64,000 nucleotides of DNA from Limnohabitans sp. 2KL-1 (GCF_003063435.1 NZ_NESL01000001.1:806001-870000), one strand, 5' to 3'. Counted from the first letter of the stretch, positions 52,224-62,518 are shown. Notes: generated by a model not told the origin, from the letters alone. Program-made: numbers and translations.

Positions 52224-55200
52224 GACGCGTAAGTCTCGCCCTGTTGGCGCACCCGGCCAATGGCCACCAGCGTGTCCAGGATGACCGGCAGGCGGTCGCG
52301 CCAGCGGCCTTTGGCTTTGAAGTGGGCGGCGATGGCGTCCATGTCCAGCGGGACGGGGGTGGCGCTGAGCACGGCGGCCACGGCTTTGATTTGTTCGGGC
52401 ACGGTGGTCGGCCAGGCTTGTTGACTGGCGGGCTTGGCCGTGGCTGCGTGGCTGGCGTTTTCGGTGTCTTCGGCATCGGCTGTGTCGATGCCCGAGTTTT
52501 TCTTCGTGCTTTGCTTTGTTTTGGTCTTTGTTCCTGACTGTGTGGCCGTGTCGTGGTCCATGTCCAGGCTGGCTTGTTGGGCCACGGGGGGCGCTTTGGG
52601 TGTTGCCGGGTTTTGGTAATCGGGGCGCAGCCAGCGGATGGTGCCGCTGGCTTCTTCGGCAGCGCGGCGGGTGTTCAGGTCCACCAGGCGCAGCAGCAGG
52701 GCGTCGGTCCAGGCGGCGTGGGCGGCGTCGTTCTGGTGCGGCACGGGGCCGAGGTCGCTCCAGCCATAGGCTTGCAGCACGGCGGCATCGAGTTCGTCGT
52801 GCAGCGTGCGCAGCACCGACACCAGGCCTTGCTCGTGCATGGTTTTGTCTTTGGCGGTCAGGGCTTCGCCGTTGCGCAGTTTTTCCAGCACGTTGTACAT
52901 GCCGGTGAGCGTGAGGTCCGGGTGTGCGGCTTGTTGGGTTTTGCGGTGCGCGTCGAGTTGCTCGGCCAGCAGGCGGATGCGCTCGGTCAGCGCAGGCGTG
53001 AGGCCGGTGTCTTCGGCGGGGAAGGGGAAGGTTTCGAAGCAGGTGGTTTTGACGTAGACGGGGCGATCTTCCAGCGTGCTTCCGGCAGCGAGAGTCCAAG
53101 TCACGTGTATTTCGCTGCTCAAAATGCCCAATTGCAGTCCGTCCTGCAGCGCAATCGCCACCAGTTTGTTGTCTGGCAGAACGGTGTCATTGAGAAATTG
53201 AAAGACCCGGTGTTTCGCGGTTTCCACAGTGACTATGTAGCGAGGCAAACCGTCAAGTGCCATTCGCAAATCTTCCCGCAAACGGCGGTGCAGCCACCAT
53301 CGAGTTCTCAACAGTTCATTGCGGTTGACATCTCTTTCTGGCTTGACGCGCTCCAAGACCCATTGATAGACAGAGGGAAATTCTTCTCGTACTTGGTCTG
53401 CTGTCAGACCAAAAAGGTCAATCACCATCACATCCCGTGGAGTTCCCGTGAGGTCGCGACCGTTGCGATATTCGCGAATATGCTTTTCAATTCCAGTGAC
53501 AGCGCCGAGGCCAAGTTGGGATGCCTCTGGACGCGTCACGATAAAGCCAGCACCACCCAACTCGAACCCGCGATTGGAAATTCCAAAAGTAGATTTCAGC
53601 GGCTTGGCCGCCGCCACATTCGCCCCAATGCGCAGGTCCGCGTGCAGCAGGCCTTGGGCTTCGCTCAGGGTAACGGCCACTTCGCCATCGTCTTGCGGGG
53701 TTTCGCTTTGCACCGTGAGCAAGCGGCCGGTGTGCTCGCCCGCTTGCGCGGCGGTCATGGCGATGCGCACGGCCGCGCCGTTGGCGCCGTCCACCCAGGG
53801 GTGGTCTGCCACCGCGAAAACAAGCGAGATGGGTTTCAGGCTGGGGGGCGCAAGGCTGGGGGCCGATTTCTGCGCGTTTGGCAGCATGAGGCCCCCGGCC
53901 TTGCGCCCTGCTGCCTTGCCAGCGACAGTCTCAGCGTCAGTGGGGTTCCAAGACCCGTCCAGCGCCGCCTGCATCACGCGGCGGTTGAAGGTTTGTTTGA
54001 TGCTGTTGGTGGTGATGAAACCAAAGCGCTGGGCTTTGTCTGCGCTCACGGTTTGCGCGGCCTGGTGCCACTAGTACATGACCAAGTCTGCGCTTTCGGG
54101 CACCTCGGGCCAACTGCTGCGCAGGGCGTCTACATAGCCGTCACCCAAGGCCGAGCGCATGGTGCTGGCCCCAATGAAAGGCGGGTTGCCCACAATGAAA
54201 TGCACCTGCGGCCACTGCGCTTTGCGCGGGTTGATGTAGCGCATTTGCACCACTTGGGCAGATTCGTCGGGCACGTCCAGCCCGGTGACCGGGTGCGGCT
54301 TGACGGTTTTGCCGTCCCAGCGGGTGACGATGCGGCCTGCTTCGTCTTTCAGGGGCTCGGTGCTGTCATAGGCCAGCACGGCGTCGCGGTTTTGGATGTT
54401 GCCGTAGTCGTGCACCACCGGCTCGGCGATGTTGCCCACGCCCACGGTGCGGGCTTGCCACTGCAGGTAGCCAATCCACAGCACCAGCTCGGCCAGGGCC
54501 GCAGCGCGGCTGTTCAGCTCAATCCCCTGCAGTTGCTGCAGGCTGACGGTTTCGCCTTCGAGGTTGAGGCTGTTTTGGCCTGCGTCCAGTGATTCGAGCA
54601 GGTTGAGCACTTCGCCTTCCAGGCGTTTGAGGTGTTCCAGCGTCACGTACAAAAAGTTGCCACTGCCGCAGGCCGGGTCCAGCACGAGCACGCTGCACAG
54701 GCGGTGGTGAAAGGCTTGGACGGTCTGGATGGCTTCGCGCTTTTTGGCGCGGGCGTCGGCGCGCAGATGGTCGATTTCTTTCAGTTCTTCTCTGACTTTG
54801 TGGTTGGCCTCGCGCTGGGCTTTTTGTTTGAGGGCCAGCGCATCGGACAGTCGATCGGCCTCGGCGTTCAGGGCTTCGTGTTCGCCCATCAGGACCATGG
54901 TGGCGGCCTGGGTGTCGTTCCACTCGGCCCGCAGGGGGTCGATGACGGTGGGGATGACCAAGCGGTCCACATAGGCGCGGGGTGTGAAGTGCGCGCCCAG
55001 GGCGTGGCGTTCGTCGGGGTCCAGGGCGCGTTCGAGCAGGGTGCCAAAGATGGCGGGCTCTACCTCGGTCCAGTTGGCTTTGGCGGCAGTCAGCAGGCCG
55101 TCGATTTGGCTGGTGTTCAGCAGCAGGGCGTAGCCTTCGGACTGTGAGGCCTTGAAAAGTTTGCCGTTGAACTTGCGCACTTCGCGGGCCAGCGCGGCGC

Positions 55201-56044
55201 TGAAGCCGCCCCGGTCCATGTCGGCCCACAGGGCTTGCAGCATGCGTTGCAGGGTGGGCGGATGGGTGCGGTGGGTTTGCAGCAGTTCGGTGAAGGCGCC
55301 TTTGCCTTCGCTTTTACCTTCACCCTTTTCGCTGGCGGGCAGCAGGCCCACGTCTTCGGCAAACATGCTGAACAGGCAGCGGGTGAGGAAAGCGCCCACT
55401 TGGTGGGCTGGGTGGTCATCGGCCTCCAGGCTTTTGGCCACGGCGGCCAGCACGCTGGCCACTTCGCGGGTGACTTTGGCGTTGGCGCGGCTGGGGTCCA
55501 GCGCCATGGGGTCGGTCCAGACGAGGCGCAGACGCTGGCGGATTTTCTCGTCGCGCAGGTCTTGCAGCTTGATCTGGTGGCTGCGGGGGTCGGGATAGGG
55601 GATGTAGTTGCCGCCCGTGCGGCTGAATTCGGCAAACAGCTGGATGACCTGACCCACGTCGACCACCATGATGATGGGCGGACGGCCCTCGGCGGCGGGC
55701 AGGGCGCGGGCGTAGTTTTGCGCTTGGGCGTGTGCGCCGATCAGCGTTTTGCTGTAGCTTTTGGTGTGGCTGCCAATGTTGACTTTTTTGGCTTCGAGGA
55801 TGAAGTGGCCGCGTTTGTAGCAGTCCACATACCGGTCGGATTCCTGGCCGTCGGCATGCGCTTCTTTCAAAGCGCGTTCAAACATGTAGTCGCGGTCTGC
55901 GGTGGCGTGCGGTCTGGGCACTTCCAGCAGTTCGCACAGTTCAATGATGAAGCTTTGCGATGTGGCTCGTTCGCTGGCCGTGCTGATTGCCCAGCGCTGG
56001 ATGAATTTTTCGGTACGCTCGTCTGCTGTATTTGTCAGGTCCAT
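52217..56044 (-). pseudogene. MmeI-like (type IIL) restriction-modification protein interrupted by an in-frame amber codon
   Basis: One reading frame of 1276 codons (ATG 56044) contains a single internal TAG at 54073-54071 (codon 658). Before it are a nuclease site D74-x9-E84-A-K86 (VDCYKRGHFILEAKK), matching MmeI D70/E80/K82; a helical linker; and SAM motif I LDPACGSGNF (455-464). The catalytic NPPF follows at 620-623. The stop falls in ADLVMY*WHQAAQ, where relatives read VMYWW, so TGG to TAG is likely. After it the frame continues without defect through RFGFITTNSIKQTFNRRV, a target-recognition region (about 815-983) and a winged-helix-like tail. Without suppression the methyltransferase lacks its recognition half. 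Confidence 0.85.
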
Positions 56045-56081
56045 GATTCATATCATAGACCTTGAAATAGCTATTTTGTTT

Positions 56082-56408
56082 TCAATACTGAGCGTCTTGT
56101 GTCGGGTCTTCGTAGTCGTCCTGCGCCTTGATCACGCGCATGCCGTGCTTGCTCAAAATTTCCACATACACCGAGCTGGCACCTGTTTGGGCGGCTGCGT
56201 CCACGGCTTCGATGACACCACTCACGCGCACCACTTCGGCGGTGTCGGCGGTCAGACCGACCTTGCAGTCAAAGTCCCAAAAGTCCACGCCCTTGGGCAC
56301 GTCGCGGTTGCGCTCGCGTTTGAAGTATTTGCGGATGTCGTGCTTGACGGCTTCGAGCACGCGGTCGGGGTGCTTGCCTTCGGCTTGCAGGGGGAAGTTC
56401 TTTTTCAT
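56082..56408 (-). CDS. DUF6172 family protein
   Basis: A 108-residue basic/acidic mixed protein starting MKKNFPLQAEGKHPDRVLEA, with KHDIRKYFKRERNRDVPKGVDFWDFDCKVG in the middle and TGASSVYVEILSKHG near the end. This matches DUF6172 as I recall it; its function is unknown. An upstream extension is open, but the MKK start is the family start. It lies 38 bp upstream of the methyltransferase start on the same strand and could share its transcript. Confidence 0.75.
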   Translation of the reverse strand: MKKNFPLQAEGKHPDRVLEAVKHDIRKYFKRERNRDVPKGVDFWDFDCKVGLTADTAEVVRVSGVIEAVDAAAQTGASSVYVEILSKHGMRVIKAQDDYEDPTQDAQY

Positions 56409-56512
56409 GGGGAGTCCAGGGGTATAGGCAAGCGCCCGGTCCGGACGTGAATGCAGGGGCGAATTATGCCGGTTTGTCCTGGCGGCTTGGCGCTGTTGGG
56501 TTGAGTTGCTTG

Positions 56513-56542
56513 TGCATATTGATGCATTCATGCAAAAATGCA
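56513..56542 (+). promoter_or_regulatory. TGCA-repeat operator of the toxin-antitoxin operon
   Basis: Four TGCA cores at 56513, 56523, 56531 and 56539 form overlapping palindromes (TGCATTCATGCA at 56523-56534 is the best) that end 4 bp before the antitoxin ATG. Spacing and symmetry fit ribbon-helix-helix autorepression. Binding is inferred. Confidence 0.55.
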
Positions 56543-56545
56543 GAC

Positions 56546-56830
56546 ATGCGTACTTCACTTGACATCCCCGATCCGCTGTTCAAGCACCTCAAAACCCGGG
56601 CCGCCCAAGAAGGTCGAACCCTGCGCGACCTGGTCATTGAGCTGGTCGAGCGGGGTTTGACCGCCCGCGAGGTGGTGGACCCGCAAAAGCGGTTTGAAGC
56701 CAGGCCCCCGGTCATTCCAAACCAGGGGCCATTGCAGCTGGATCTGAGCAAATTGACCAATGCCGATTTGTATGAATTGATCAACGAGGAAGACGATGAG
56801 CGAACCATCCAGCTCTTGGGGCGTGGCTGA
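56546..56830 (+). CDS. VapB-like ribbon-helix-helix antitoxin
   Basis: A 94-residue protein. The N-terminal RTSLDIPDPLFKHLKTRAAQEGRTLRDLVIELVERGL (2-38) has the beta-strand then two-helix pattern of ribbon-helix-helix DNA-binding antitoxins. The C-terminal part (LSKLTNADLYELINEEDDER) is acidic and should wrap the toxin. ATG 56546 is chosen because it begins the RHH strand right after the operator-like repeats. It overlaps the toxin gene by 35 bp. Confidence 0.82.
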   Translation: MRTSLDIPDPLFKHLKTRAAQEGRTLRDLVIELVERGLTAREVVDPQKRFEARPPVIPNQGPLQLDLSKLTNADLYELINEEDDERTIQLLGRG

Positions 56831-57299
56831 GGCCTCTGCCAATTGGCGCCTGGCACCGGGCGATTTGCCCGATGTGAATGTCTGGGTGGGGCTGTGCAGC
56901 GCAGCGCACCCGTTTCATGCGGCGGCCATGCGCTATTGGCAATCGGCTTGCGAGGCTGGAACGCCTTTGTGGTTTTGCCGCACCACCATGATGGGCTTGG
57001 TGCGGGTGCTGTCCCAGCCCCGTGCAATGGGCCCCAATGCTTTGAATTTGACGCAAGCCATGACCCTGTACCGGCAATGGCTGGACACGCCTGCTGTTGG
57101 CTTACTGGCCGATCCGGCCGGTTTGGATGATGCGATTGAACAGCTTTTGGGGTGTCGGGGGGCACCGCAGCCTGTCCGTTTGTGGACCGATTTGGGACTG
57201 GCGGCCACCGCCCAAAGTGCAGGCCTGCGCATGGTCACCTTTGACCGTGATTTCGAGCGTTTCGGGCTGGCGCGTTGCCTGATTTTGCAAAGGGCGTGA
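56796..57299 (+). CDS. VapC-like PIN-domain toxin
   Basis: A 167-residue PIN-fold ribonuclease candidate. Acidic residues are visible at D26 (LPDVNVWVGL), D132 (LWTDLGLAATAQSAGLRMVTF) and D150 (FDRDF). The second acid of the usual quartet, normally Glu in a T-E-x-x-x-L-R context, reads TTMMGLVRVL, so M65 occupies the Glu position. Activity may be altered. AGGAAG lies 4 nt before the ATG within the antitoxin tail. The N-terminal 20 residues precede the fold and the true start may be slightly downstream. Confidence 0.83.
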   Translation: MSEPSSSWGVAEASANWRLAPGDLPDVNVWVGLCSAAHPFHAAAMRYWQSACEAGTPLWFCRTTMMGLVRVLSQPRAMGPNALNLTQAMTLYRQWLDTPAVGLLADPAGLDDAIEQLLGCRGAPQPVRLWTDLGLAATAQSAGLRMVTFDRDFERFGLARCLILQRA

Positions 57300-57318
57300 G
57301 CCCCTTGGCCCCGGCCGG

Positions 57319-57792
57319 TCAGCGCCCCGACTGAAACCGGTACTTGAGCTGAAAGCTCACCGCGCCATAGAGCCGGTCTTTGAGCGGTGGCACCAGCGCC
57401 ACATTCAGGCCCCAATGCCCGCTTTCCAAACTGGCGGTCGGGATGATGGCCGGAAACCAGCCGCCGTCAAACGCTTTGGGGTAACCATTGAACGCCCCGG
57501 CCACCACACCCAGCTTGACTGGCCCTACACGCCAGGGTTGGTAATACGCCCCGATGTAGCTGGAGTGGGCGTTGTCGCTGTTGATGAAGCGCCCGGCGGT
57601 GGCGCTCCAGTCGTCGTCCAGTTTGTATTCGAACCCCAGCCCCGGGTTGGCGTTGCGCAGGCCTTTGTCGGTGTCAAAGTGGGCTGAGTAAAAACCTGCG
57701 TTGACCCAAAGGCGGCTGCTGTCGAAGTCGGTTTGCGCTGCAGCGCTCAGCCCGACCAGGCAGGCGCTCATCAGGCAGGCCAGGCGTTTCAT
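57319..57792 (-). CDS. putative outer-membrane beta-barrel protein (PagP-like size)
   Basis: A 157-residue secreted protein. A signal peptide (MKRLACLMSACLVGLSAAAQ) precedes alternating strands such as WVNAGFYSAHFDT, YIGAYYQPWRVGPVKLGVVAG and LYGAVSFQLKYRF, which fits a small eight-strand barrel. Size and strand pattern recall PagP-type lipid A palmitoyltransferases, but I cannot identify the catalytic His/Ser with confidence. It lies 5 bp downstream of hemL on the same strand, so it may ride on that transcript. Confidence 0.6.
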   Translation of the reverse strand: MKRLACLMSACLVGLSAAAQTDFDSSRLWVNAGFYSAHFDTDKGLRNANPGLGFEYKLDDDWSATAGRFINSDNAHSSYIGAYYQPWRVGPVKLGVVAGAFNGYPKAFDGGWFPAIIPTASLESGHWGLNVALVPPLKDRLYGAVSFQLKYRFQSGR

Positions 57793-57797
57793 GGGGC

Positions 57798-59093
57798 TCA
57801 GAGGGTTTTGAACACGTCTGCCGCCACCTGCACGGTCTCTGCGATGTCGGCTTCGGTGTGGGCTGCGCTCACAAAACCGGCTTCGTACAGCGCGGGGGCG
57901 ATGTAGACGCCGCCATCGAGCAGACCGTGGAACAGCTTGTTGAACTTGGGGCTGTCGCTGGTCATGACCTTGGCGTAGTTTTGCGGCAGCTCGGGCAGCA
58001 GGAAAAAGCCGAACATGCCGCCTTGGCAATCGCCCACAAAGGGCACACCCGCCGCAGCGGCGGCACCCGTCAGGCCATCGACCAGGCTTTGGGTGCGAGC
58101 GCTCAGGGCATCAAAAAAGCCGGGTTTGGCAATTTCGCGCAGCGTTGTGAGGCCGCAGGCCGTGGCCACCGGGTTGCCGCTGAGCGTGCCTGCTTGGTAG
58201 ACCGGGCCTGTGGGGGCTAATTTGGACATGATCTCGCGGGGGCCGCCAAAAGCAGCCAGTGGCATGCCGCCGCCGATCACTTTGCCCAGCACCGTCATGT
58301 CGGGCTTGAAGCCGGGGATCAATTGGGCATAAACGCTTTGTGCGCTACCGAGGGCCACGCGGAAACCGGACATCACTTCGTCAAACACCAACAGCGCACC
58401 GTGCTCGGAGCACAGCTCGCGGCAACGTGTCATGAAGGGCACGCTGGCCCGCACAAAGTTCATGTTGCCCGCAATCGGCTCGATCATCACGCAAGCCAAT
58501 TCTTTGCCGTGCAGTGCAAAGGCTTCTTCCAGTTGGGCGATGTTGTTGTATTCGAGCACCAAGGTGTCGCGCACCACCTCGGGCGGCACGCCCGCGCTGG
58601 TGGGGTTGCCAAAGGTGGCCAGGCCTGACCCTGCCTTGACCAGCAGCGCATCGGCGTGGCCGTGGTAGCAGCCTTCGAACTTGATGAACTTGGTGCGACC
58701 GGTGGCGCCGCGTGCCAAGCGCAGTGCGCTCATGCCCGCTTCGGTGCCCGAGCTGACCAGGCGCACCATTTCCATCGAGGGCACATGTTTCAAAATTTCT
58801 TCAGCCAGCTCGATCTCGCGCTCGGTGGGGGCACCAAACGAGAAACCGTCGAGGGCGGCTTTTTGCACCGCTTCGAGCACGGCGGGGTGGCTGTGGCCCA
58901 GGATCATGGGGCCCCAGGAGCCAATGTAGTCGATGTATTTCTGGCCGTTGGCGTCCCAAAAATAAGCGCCTTGGGCGCGTTGCACAAAGCGGGGTGTGCC
59001 GCCCACGGCGCGAAAGGCGCGCACGGGTGAATTGACCCCCCCGGGGATCACCTGGGCAGCGCGGTCAAAAAGGGTTTGGTTGCGGTCGGTCAT
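57798..59093 (-). CDS. hemL: glutamate-1-semialdehyde 2,1-aminomutase
   Basis: A 431-residue PLP enzyme of the C5 haem pathway converting glutamate-1-semialdehyde to 5-aminolevulinate. [19 protein letters not shown] at the N-terminus, the [19 protein letters not shown] block (about 143-161), [19 protein letters not shown] (about 234-252) and the PLP-lysine region [18 protein letters not shown] (about 267-284) are all standard. It follows thiD by 17 bp. Confidence 0.96.
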   Translation of the reverse strand: MTDRNQTLFDRAAQVIPGGVNSPVRAFRAVGGTPRFVQRAQGAYFWDANGQKYIDYIGSWGPMILGHSHPAVLEAVQKAALDGFSFGAPTEREIELAEEILKHVPSMEMVRLVSSGTEAGMSALRLARGATGRTKFIKFEGCYHGHADALLVKAGSGLATFGNPTSAGVPPEVVRDTLVLEYNNIAQLEEAFALHGKELACVMIEPIAGNMNFVRASVPFMTRCRELCSEHGALLVFDEVMSGFRVALGSAQSVYAQLIPGFKPDMTVLGKVIGGGMPLAAFGGPREIMSKLAPTGPVYQAGTLSGNPVATACGLTTLREIAKPGFFDALSARTQSLVDGLTGAAAAAGVPFVGDCQGGMFGFFLLPELPQNYAKVMTSDSPKFNKLFHGLLDGGVYIAPALYEAGFVSAAHTEADIAETVQVAADVFKTL

Positions 59094-59110
59094 CGTGTTT
59101 GTCTCTGGCT

Positions 59111-60055
59111 TCAGTGTTTGGTTTCGTTGAATGGCACTTCAAAGTAATCAGCGCCGGGGTGAACTTCGGGGCCTGCTTCTTCGTCGGTTTCTTCACCTTC
59201 GGGCAGCGCCCAAAACAGGCGGTCCGGAATGACCTGACCCATGCCGGGCCGAAAGCCCTCGTCCAGGCAGCGGTCCAGGTAGTGCAGGGCCTCGCTGGCG
59301 GCTTCGGTCAGGTCCATGCCGGTGGCCAGCAAGGCGGCGAGAGCCGCGGTCAGGGTGTCACCTGCACCGGCAAACACCGCTTCAATGCGTTCGAACTTTT
59401 CATGGGCCAAGACCGTTTCGGGTGAGGCCAGCACGTTGTCGATGTGTTGGTCGGGCAAGGGCAGGCCAGTCACCAGGGTGTACGGCACGCCCAACTCAGC
59501 GGCGGCATGGGCGATGTCGCGCGGCCCGGGGTTGCGCTCGCCTGTCCATTCAGGCAGGAGCCACCGGCGCAGCGTGCTGTGGTGGCCCACCAGAACGCTG
59601 GTTTGGGGCAGCAGCAATTCCCGGAACGCGTCCAGATAAGCGTCGATCTTGTCGTCTTCCCACCAGGACAAATTGGGCATGTAGGCCACCACCGGCACGC
59701 CGTCGTAGTCGTCGGCCAGCTCGGCAATCACGGCCAGGCTCTCGGGCGTGCCAACAAAGCCCACCTTGATGACCTGCACCGGCACATCTTCGGCCACGGC
59801 GCGGGCCTGGTCGTGCACGGCTTCTTCGTCCAGAGGGTAAAAATCGGTGATGCTGGTGGTGTCGCGCACATAAGCGCCGGTGCACACCGGCATGCAATGT
59901 GCGCCGACCGAGGCCATGGCCGTGGCGTCACACGTCAGGCCACCCGCGCCGCTGGGGTCGTTGGCATTGAACGACAGCACACAGGCCAAGCCGGCAGCAT
60001 CTTCGGCATCCAGCGCATCGGTTTCGGTTGGCAGTTCGGGCTTGTGATCGGTCAT
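59111..60055 (-). CDS. thiD: hydroxymethylpyrimidine/phosphomethylpyrimidine kinase
   Basis: A 314-residue ribokinase-fold kinase. It has [20 protein letters not shown] (about 25-44), [54 protein letters not shown] and a late [17 protein letters not shown] carrying the anion hole and catalytic Asp. It phosphorylates HMP in thiamine synthesis. N- and C-terminal acidic tails make it longer than E. coli ThiD (266 aa). It is divergent from rubredoxin and upstream of hemL. Confidence 0.88.
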   Translation of the reverse strand: MTDHKPELPTETDALDAEDAAGLACVLSFNANDPSGAGGLTCDATAMASVGAHCMPVCTGAYVRDTTSITDFYPLDEEAVHDQARAVAEDVPVQVIKVGFVGTPESLAVIAELADDYDGVPVVAYMPNLSWWEDDKIDAYLDAFRELLLPQTSVLVGHHSTLRRWLLPEWTGERNPGPRDIAHAAAELGVPYTLVTGLPLPDQHIDNVLASPETVLAHEKFERIEAVFAGAGDTLTAALAALLATGMDLTEAASEALHYLDRCLDEGFRPGMGQVIPDRLFWALPEGEETDEEAGPEVHPGADYFEVPFNETKH

Positions 60056-60157
60056 GAAATGCGAATTGCAGGGTGCTTCGGAAGGTCTTCAGCCGGGCAC
60101 TCGGCTCGCCCGATACAATCAAATCATTCTATTCGACTCTCTGATTGCGACACTGTG

Positions 60158-60328
60158 ATGGAACACAAAACTTGGATGTGCCTGATTTGCGGCTGGATCT
60201 ATGACGAAGCCATGGGTGACCCCGAGCATGGCATTGCGCCCGGCACCAAATGGGAAGACGTCCCCATGAACTGGACTTGCCCCGAGTGCGCGGCCCGCAA
60301 GGAAGACTTCGAGATGGTGGCGATCTGA
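60158..60328 (+). CDS. rubredoxin
   Basis: A 56-residue one-iron electron carrier. The two Cys knuckles MCLICGWIYDEAMGDPEHG and WTCPECAARKEDFEMV give the Cys4 iron site. The central GIAPGTKWEDVP is canonical. The start ATG 60158 follows a GTG one codon earlier. It is divergent from thiD across about 100 bp with an AT-rich stretch (60118-60132) suited to a promoter. Confidence 0.95.
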   Translation: MEHKTWMCLICGWIYDEAMGDPEHGIAPGTKWEDVPMNWTCPECAARKEDFEMVAI

Positions 60329-60365
60329 TCTCATCAGAGCGCAGACTGCCCTTGCTCAGGCCGTC

Positions 60366-61844
60366 TTATTCAGACGGCTTTTTCTTGACCACTGCATACC
60401 GTGCCAATGTTTTGTCGCGGGCTTCGGCATGGTCTACAACGGGTGCGGGGTAGGTCTTGCCGATGACCACCCCGGCCGCTTGTAACTCCAGCGGCTTGGC
60501 CAGCCAGGGTGCGTGCAGCGCGGCCGTGGGCAAGGTCGCCAGCTCCGGCACGTAGCGGCGGATGAATTTGCCTTCGGGGTCAAATTTTTCGCTTTGGCTG
60601 ATGGGGTTGAAGATGCGGAAGTACGGCTGCGCATCGCAACCGCTGGAGCTGGCCCACTGCCAGCCGCCGTTGTTGGCCGACAGGTCAAAGTCGTTCAGGT
60701 GCGTAGCGAAGTATTTTTCGCCCCAGCGCCAGTCCACCCCCAGGTCTTTGCACAAAAAGCTGGCCACCACCATGCGCAGGCGGTTGTGCATGTAGCCGGT
60801 TTGGTTGAGCTGGCGCATGGCCGCGTCCACCAGAGGGTAGCCGGTGCGGGCTTCGCACCAAGCGTCAAACAGTTTGTGGGCGTGGGGGCCGTGCTCCCAG
60901 TGGATGGCGTCGTAGTCGGGTTTGAAGCTTTTGCTGTGGCCCACATGCGCGAAGTTGTGCAGCACCTGCACATAAAAGTCACGCCAAATGAGTTCGGACA
61001 GCCACACATTCGCCCCCACGCTGCCCGCCAGCATGCGGGCATGGGCCTCGCGGGCCAGCTGCCGGATCGACACGGTGCCAAATCGCAAATGCACACTCAG
61101 ATAGCTGGGGCCTTTGATGGCCGGGAAGTTGCGCGTGTCTTCGTAGTGGTCGATGCGGGTCAGAAAGTCCTGCAGCAAAGCCTGGGCACCGGATTCACCC
61201 GTCGGGATTTTCAAGGCCTGCAGGTTGGTCGGCTCAAAGCCGATGTCTGCCAAGCTGGGCACCGGGTGGGCCAGATCGTCGGGGCGCGGGGCCAGGCGTT
61301 TGGCCAGTGGGGCCACGTCGAAAGCCTGCAGGTCCTCGGGGGTGATTTTTTTGAGCCAGGCGTTTTTGTAGGGTGTGAACACGCTGAAGGGCTTGGCCAT
61401 CTGGGTCAGCACTTCGTTGCGCTCAAACACCACATGGTCCTTGAAGGTGTGCAGCACGATGCCGTGGTCGGCCAGGTGTCCGCGCACCTGGATGTCGCGT
61501 GCCAGCGCCTGGGGCTCGTCGTCGTGGTTGGCAAACACCGCCTGTGCTTGCAGGTGCTGGGCCAGTTTGACGATTTTGTCCTTGGCCACGCCGTGACGCA
61601 CGATCAGGCCCGCTTGGGGGTGGCCCGCCAGTTCGCGCAAACGGGCATCGACTTCGACCAGCGACTCGCGGATGAACTCGACCCGGCGGTCGGCGCGGGG
61701 CAGGGCGTTCAGGATTTCGGTGTCGAACACGAACACCACATGCACGCGCTGGCAGTGTTTCAGGGCTTGGTGCAGGGCGGCATGGTCGCTCACGCGCAGG
61801 TCGCGCCGCAGCCAGACCAGACCACAAGAAAAAGGGGTTTCCAT
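60366..61844 (-). CDS. phrB: deoxyribodipyrimidine photolyase
   Basis: A 492-residue class I CPD photolyase. The N-terminal antenna domain starts LVWLRRDLRVSDHAALHQAL and includes VFVFDTEIL. The C-terminal FAD domain has SYLSVHLRFGTVSIRQLARE, ELIWRDFYVQVLHNFAHV and the invariant NNGGWQWASSSGCDAQPYFR. ATG 61844 is preferred over a TTG nine codons upstream. It repairs UV dimers using blue light. It is convergent with rubredoxin. Confidence 0.95.
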   Translation of the reverse strand: METPFSCGLVWLRRDLRVSDHAALHQALKHCQRVHVVFVFDTEILNALPRADRRVEFIRESLVEVDARLRELAGHPQAGLIVRHGVAKDKIVKLAQHLQAQAVFANHDDEPQALARDIQVRGHLADHGIVLHTFKDHVVFERNEVLTQMAKPFSVFTPYKNAWLKKITPEDLQAFDVAPLAKRLAPRPDDLAHPVPSLADIGFEPTNLQALKIPTGESGAQALLQDFLTRIDHYEDTRNFPAIKGPSYLSVHLRFGTVSIRQLAREAHARMLAGSVGANVWLSELIWRDFYVQVLHNFAHVGHSKSFKPDYDAIHWEHGPHAHKLFDAWCEARTGYPLVDAAMRQLNQTGYMHNRLRMVVASFLCKDLGVDWRWGEKYFATHLNDFDLSANNGGWQWASSSGCDAQPYFRIFNPISQSEKFDPEGKFIRRYVPELATLPTAALHAPWLAKPLELQAAGVVIGKTYPAPVVDHAEARDKTLARYAVVKKKPSE

Positions 61845-61918
61845 CAGGGTTTGCCAGGTTGGATCAATCAAGGCACCTTCAGCCCAACCCGCAGGGGCCA
61901 GACCGCTAAAATCGGCGC

Positions 61919-62518
61919 ATGACAGATTGTGCCTCCATCGACCTCAAGCATCATTTCCTGATCGCCATGCCCGGGTTGGAAGACGAGACTTTTTCCCGCA
62001 GCGTGATCTACATGTGCGAGCACGGCCCGCGAGGGGCCATGGGCCTGATCATCAACAAACCCTCTGACATCAGCATGCGCCACCTGTTTGACAAGGTGGA
62101 TTTGCCGCTGCGCCGTGAAGACCTGCTGGAAAACCCGGTGGGTCAAGGCGGCCCGGTGCAAACCGAGCGCGGCTTTGTGCTGCACGATCCGCTGAACGTT
62201 GACAAGTCTGAACAGGAAGGCGGCTCGATTTACGCCTCGACCCTCACCGTGCCCGGCGGTCTGGAGATGACCACCTCGCGCGATGTGCTGGAAGCCCTCT
62301 CTTCGGGCGCAGGCCCGCGCCGGGTTCTGGTTACGCTGGGCTATGCGTCCTGGGGTGAAGGGCAGCTTGAATCGGAGCTGGGTGAAAACACCTGGCTCAC
62401 GGTGCCCGCATCGGCCGATCTGGTGTTTGAGGTGCCCATGGCCGAGCGTTACGACCGCGCCCTGGACCTGCTGGGCCTTAAAAGCTGGATGCTTTCGCCC
62501 GACGCGGGGCACGCATGA
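61919..62518 (+). CDS. YqgE/AlgH family protein (UPF0301)
   Basis: A 199-residue protein with LKHHFLIAMPGLEDETFSRSVIYMCEHGPRGAMGLIINKP at the N-terminus, then VGQGGPVQTERGFVLHD and RRVLVTLGYASWGEGQLESEL, diagnostic for UPF0301. The molecular role is unknown, although AlgH was linked to alginate regulation in Pseudomonas. It overlaps ruvX by 4 bp, a linkage conserved widely in proteobacteria (yqgE-yqgF). Confidence 0.93.
   Translation: MTDCASIDLKHHFLIAMPGLEDETFSRSVIYMCEHGPRGAMGLIINKPSDISMRHLFDKVDLPLRREDLLENPVGQGGPVQTERGFVLHDPLNVDKSEQEGGSIYASTLTVPGGLEMTTSRDVLEALSSGAGPRRVLVTLGYASWGEGQLESELGENTWLTVPASADLVFEVPMAERYDRALDLLGLKSWMLSPDAGHA

Noticed and set aside
52553..54592. 679-codon plus-strand frame opposite the methyltransferase
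   Set aside because: It runs antisense to conserved methyltransferase motifs and shows no domain; the minus-strand frame carries LDPACGSGNF and NPPF.
52217..56044. Two separate genes (methyltransferase and specificity subunit)
   Set aside because: The two frames are in register, separated by one stop codon inside a conserved motif, and the downstream part has no ribosome site, so a single interrupted gene explains it better.
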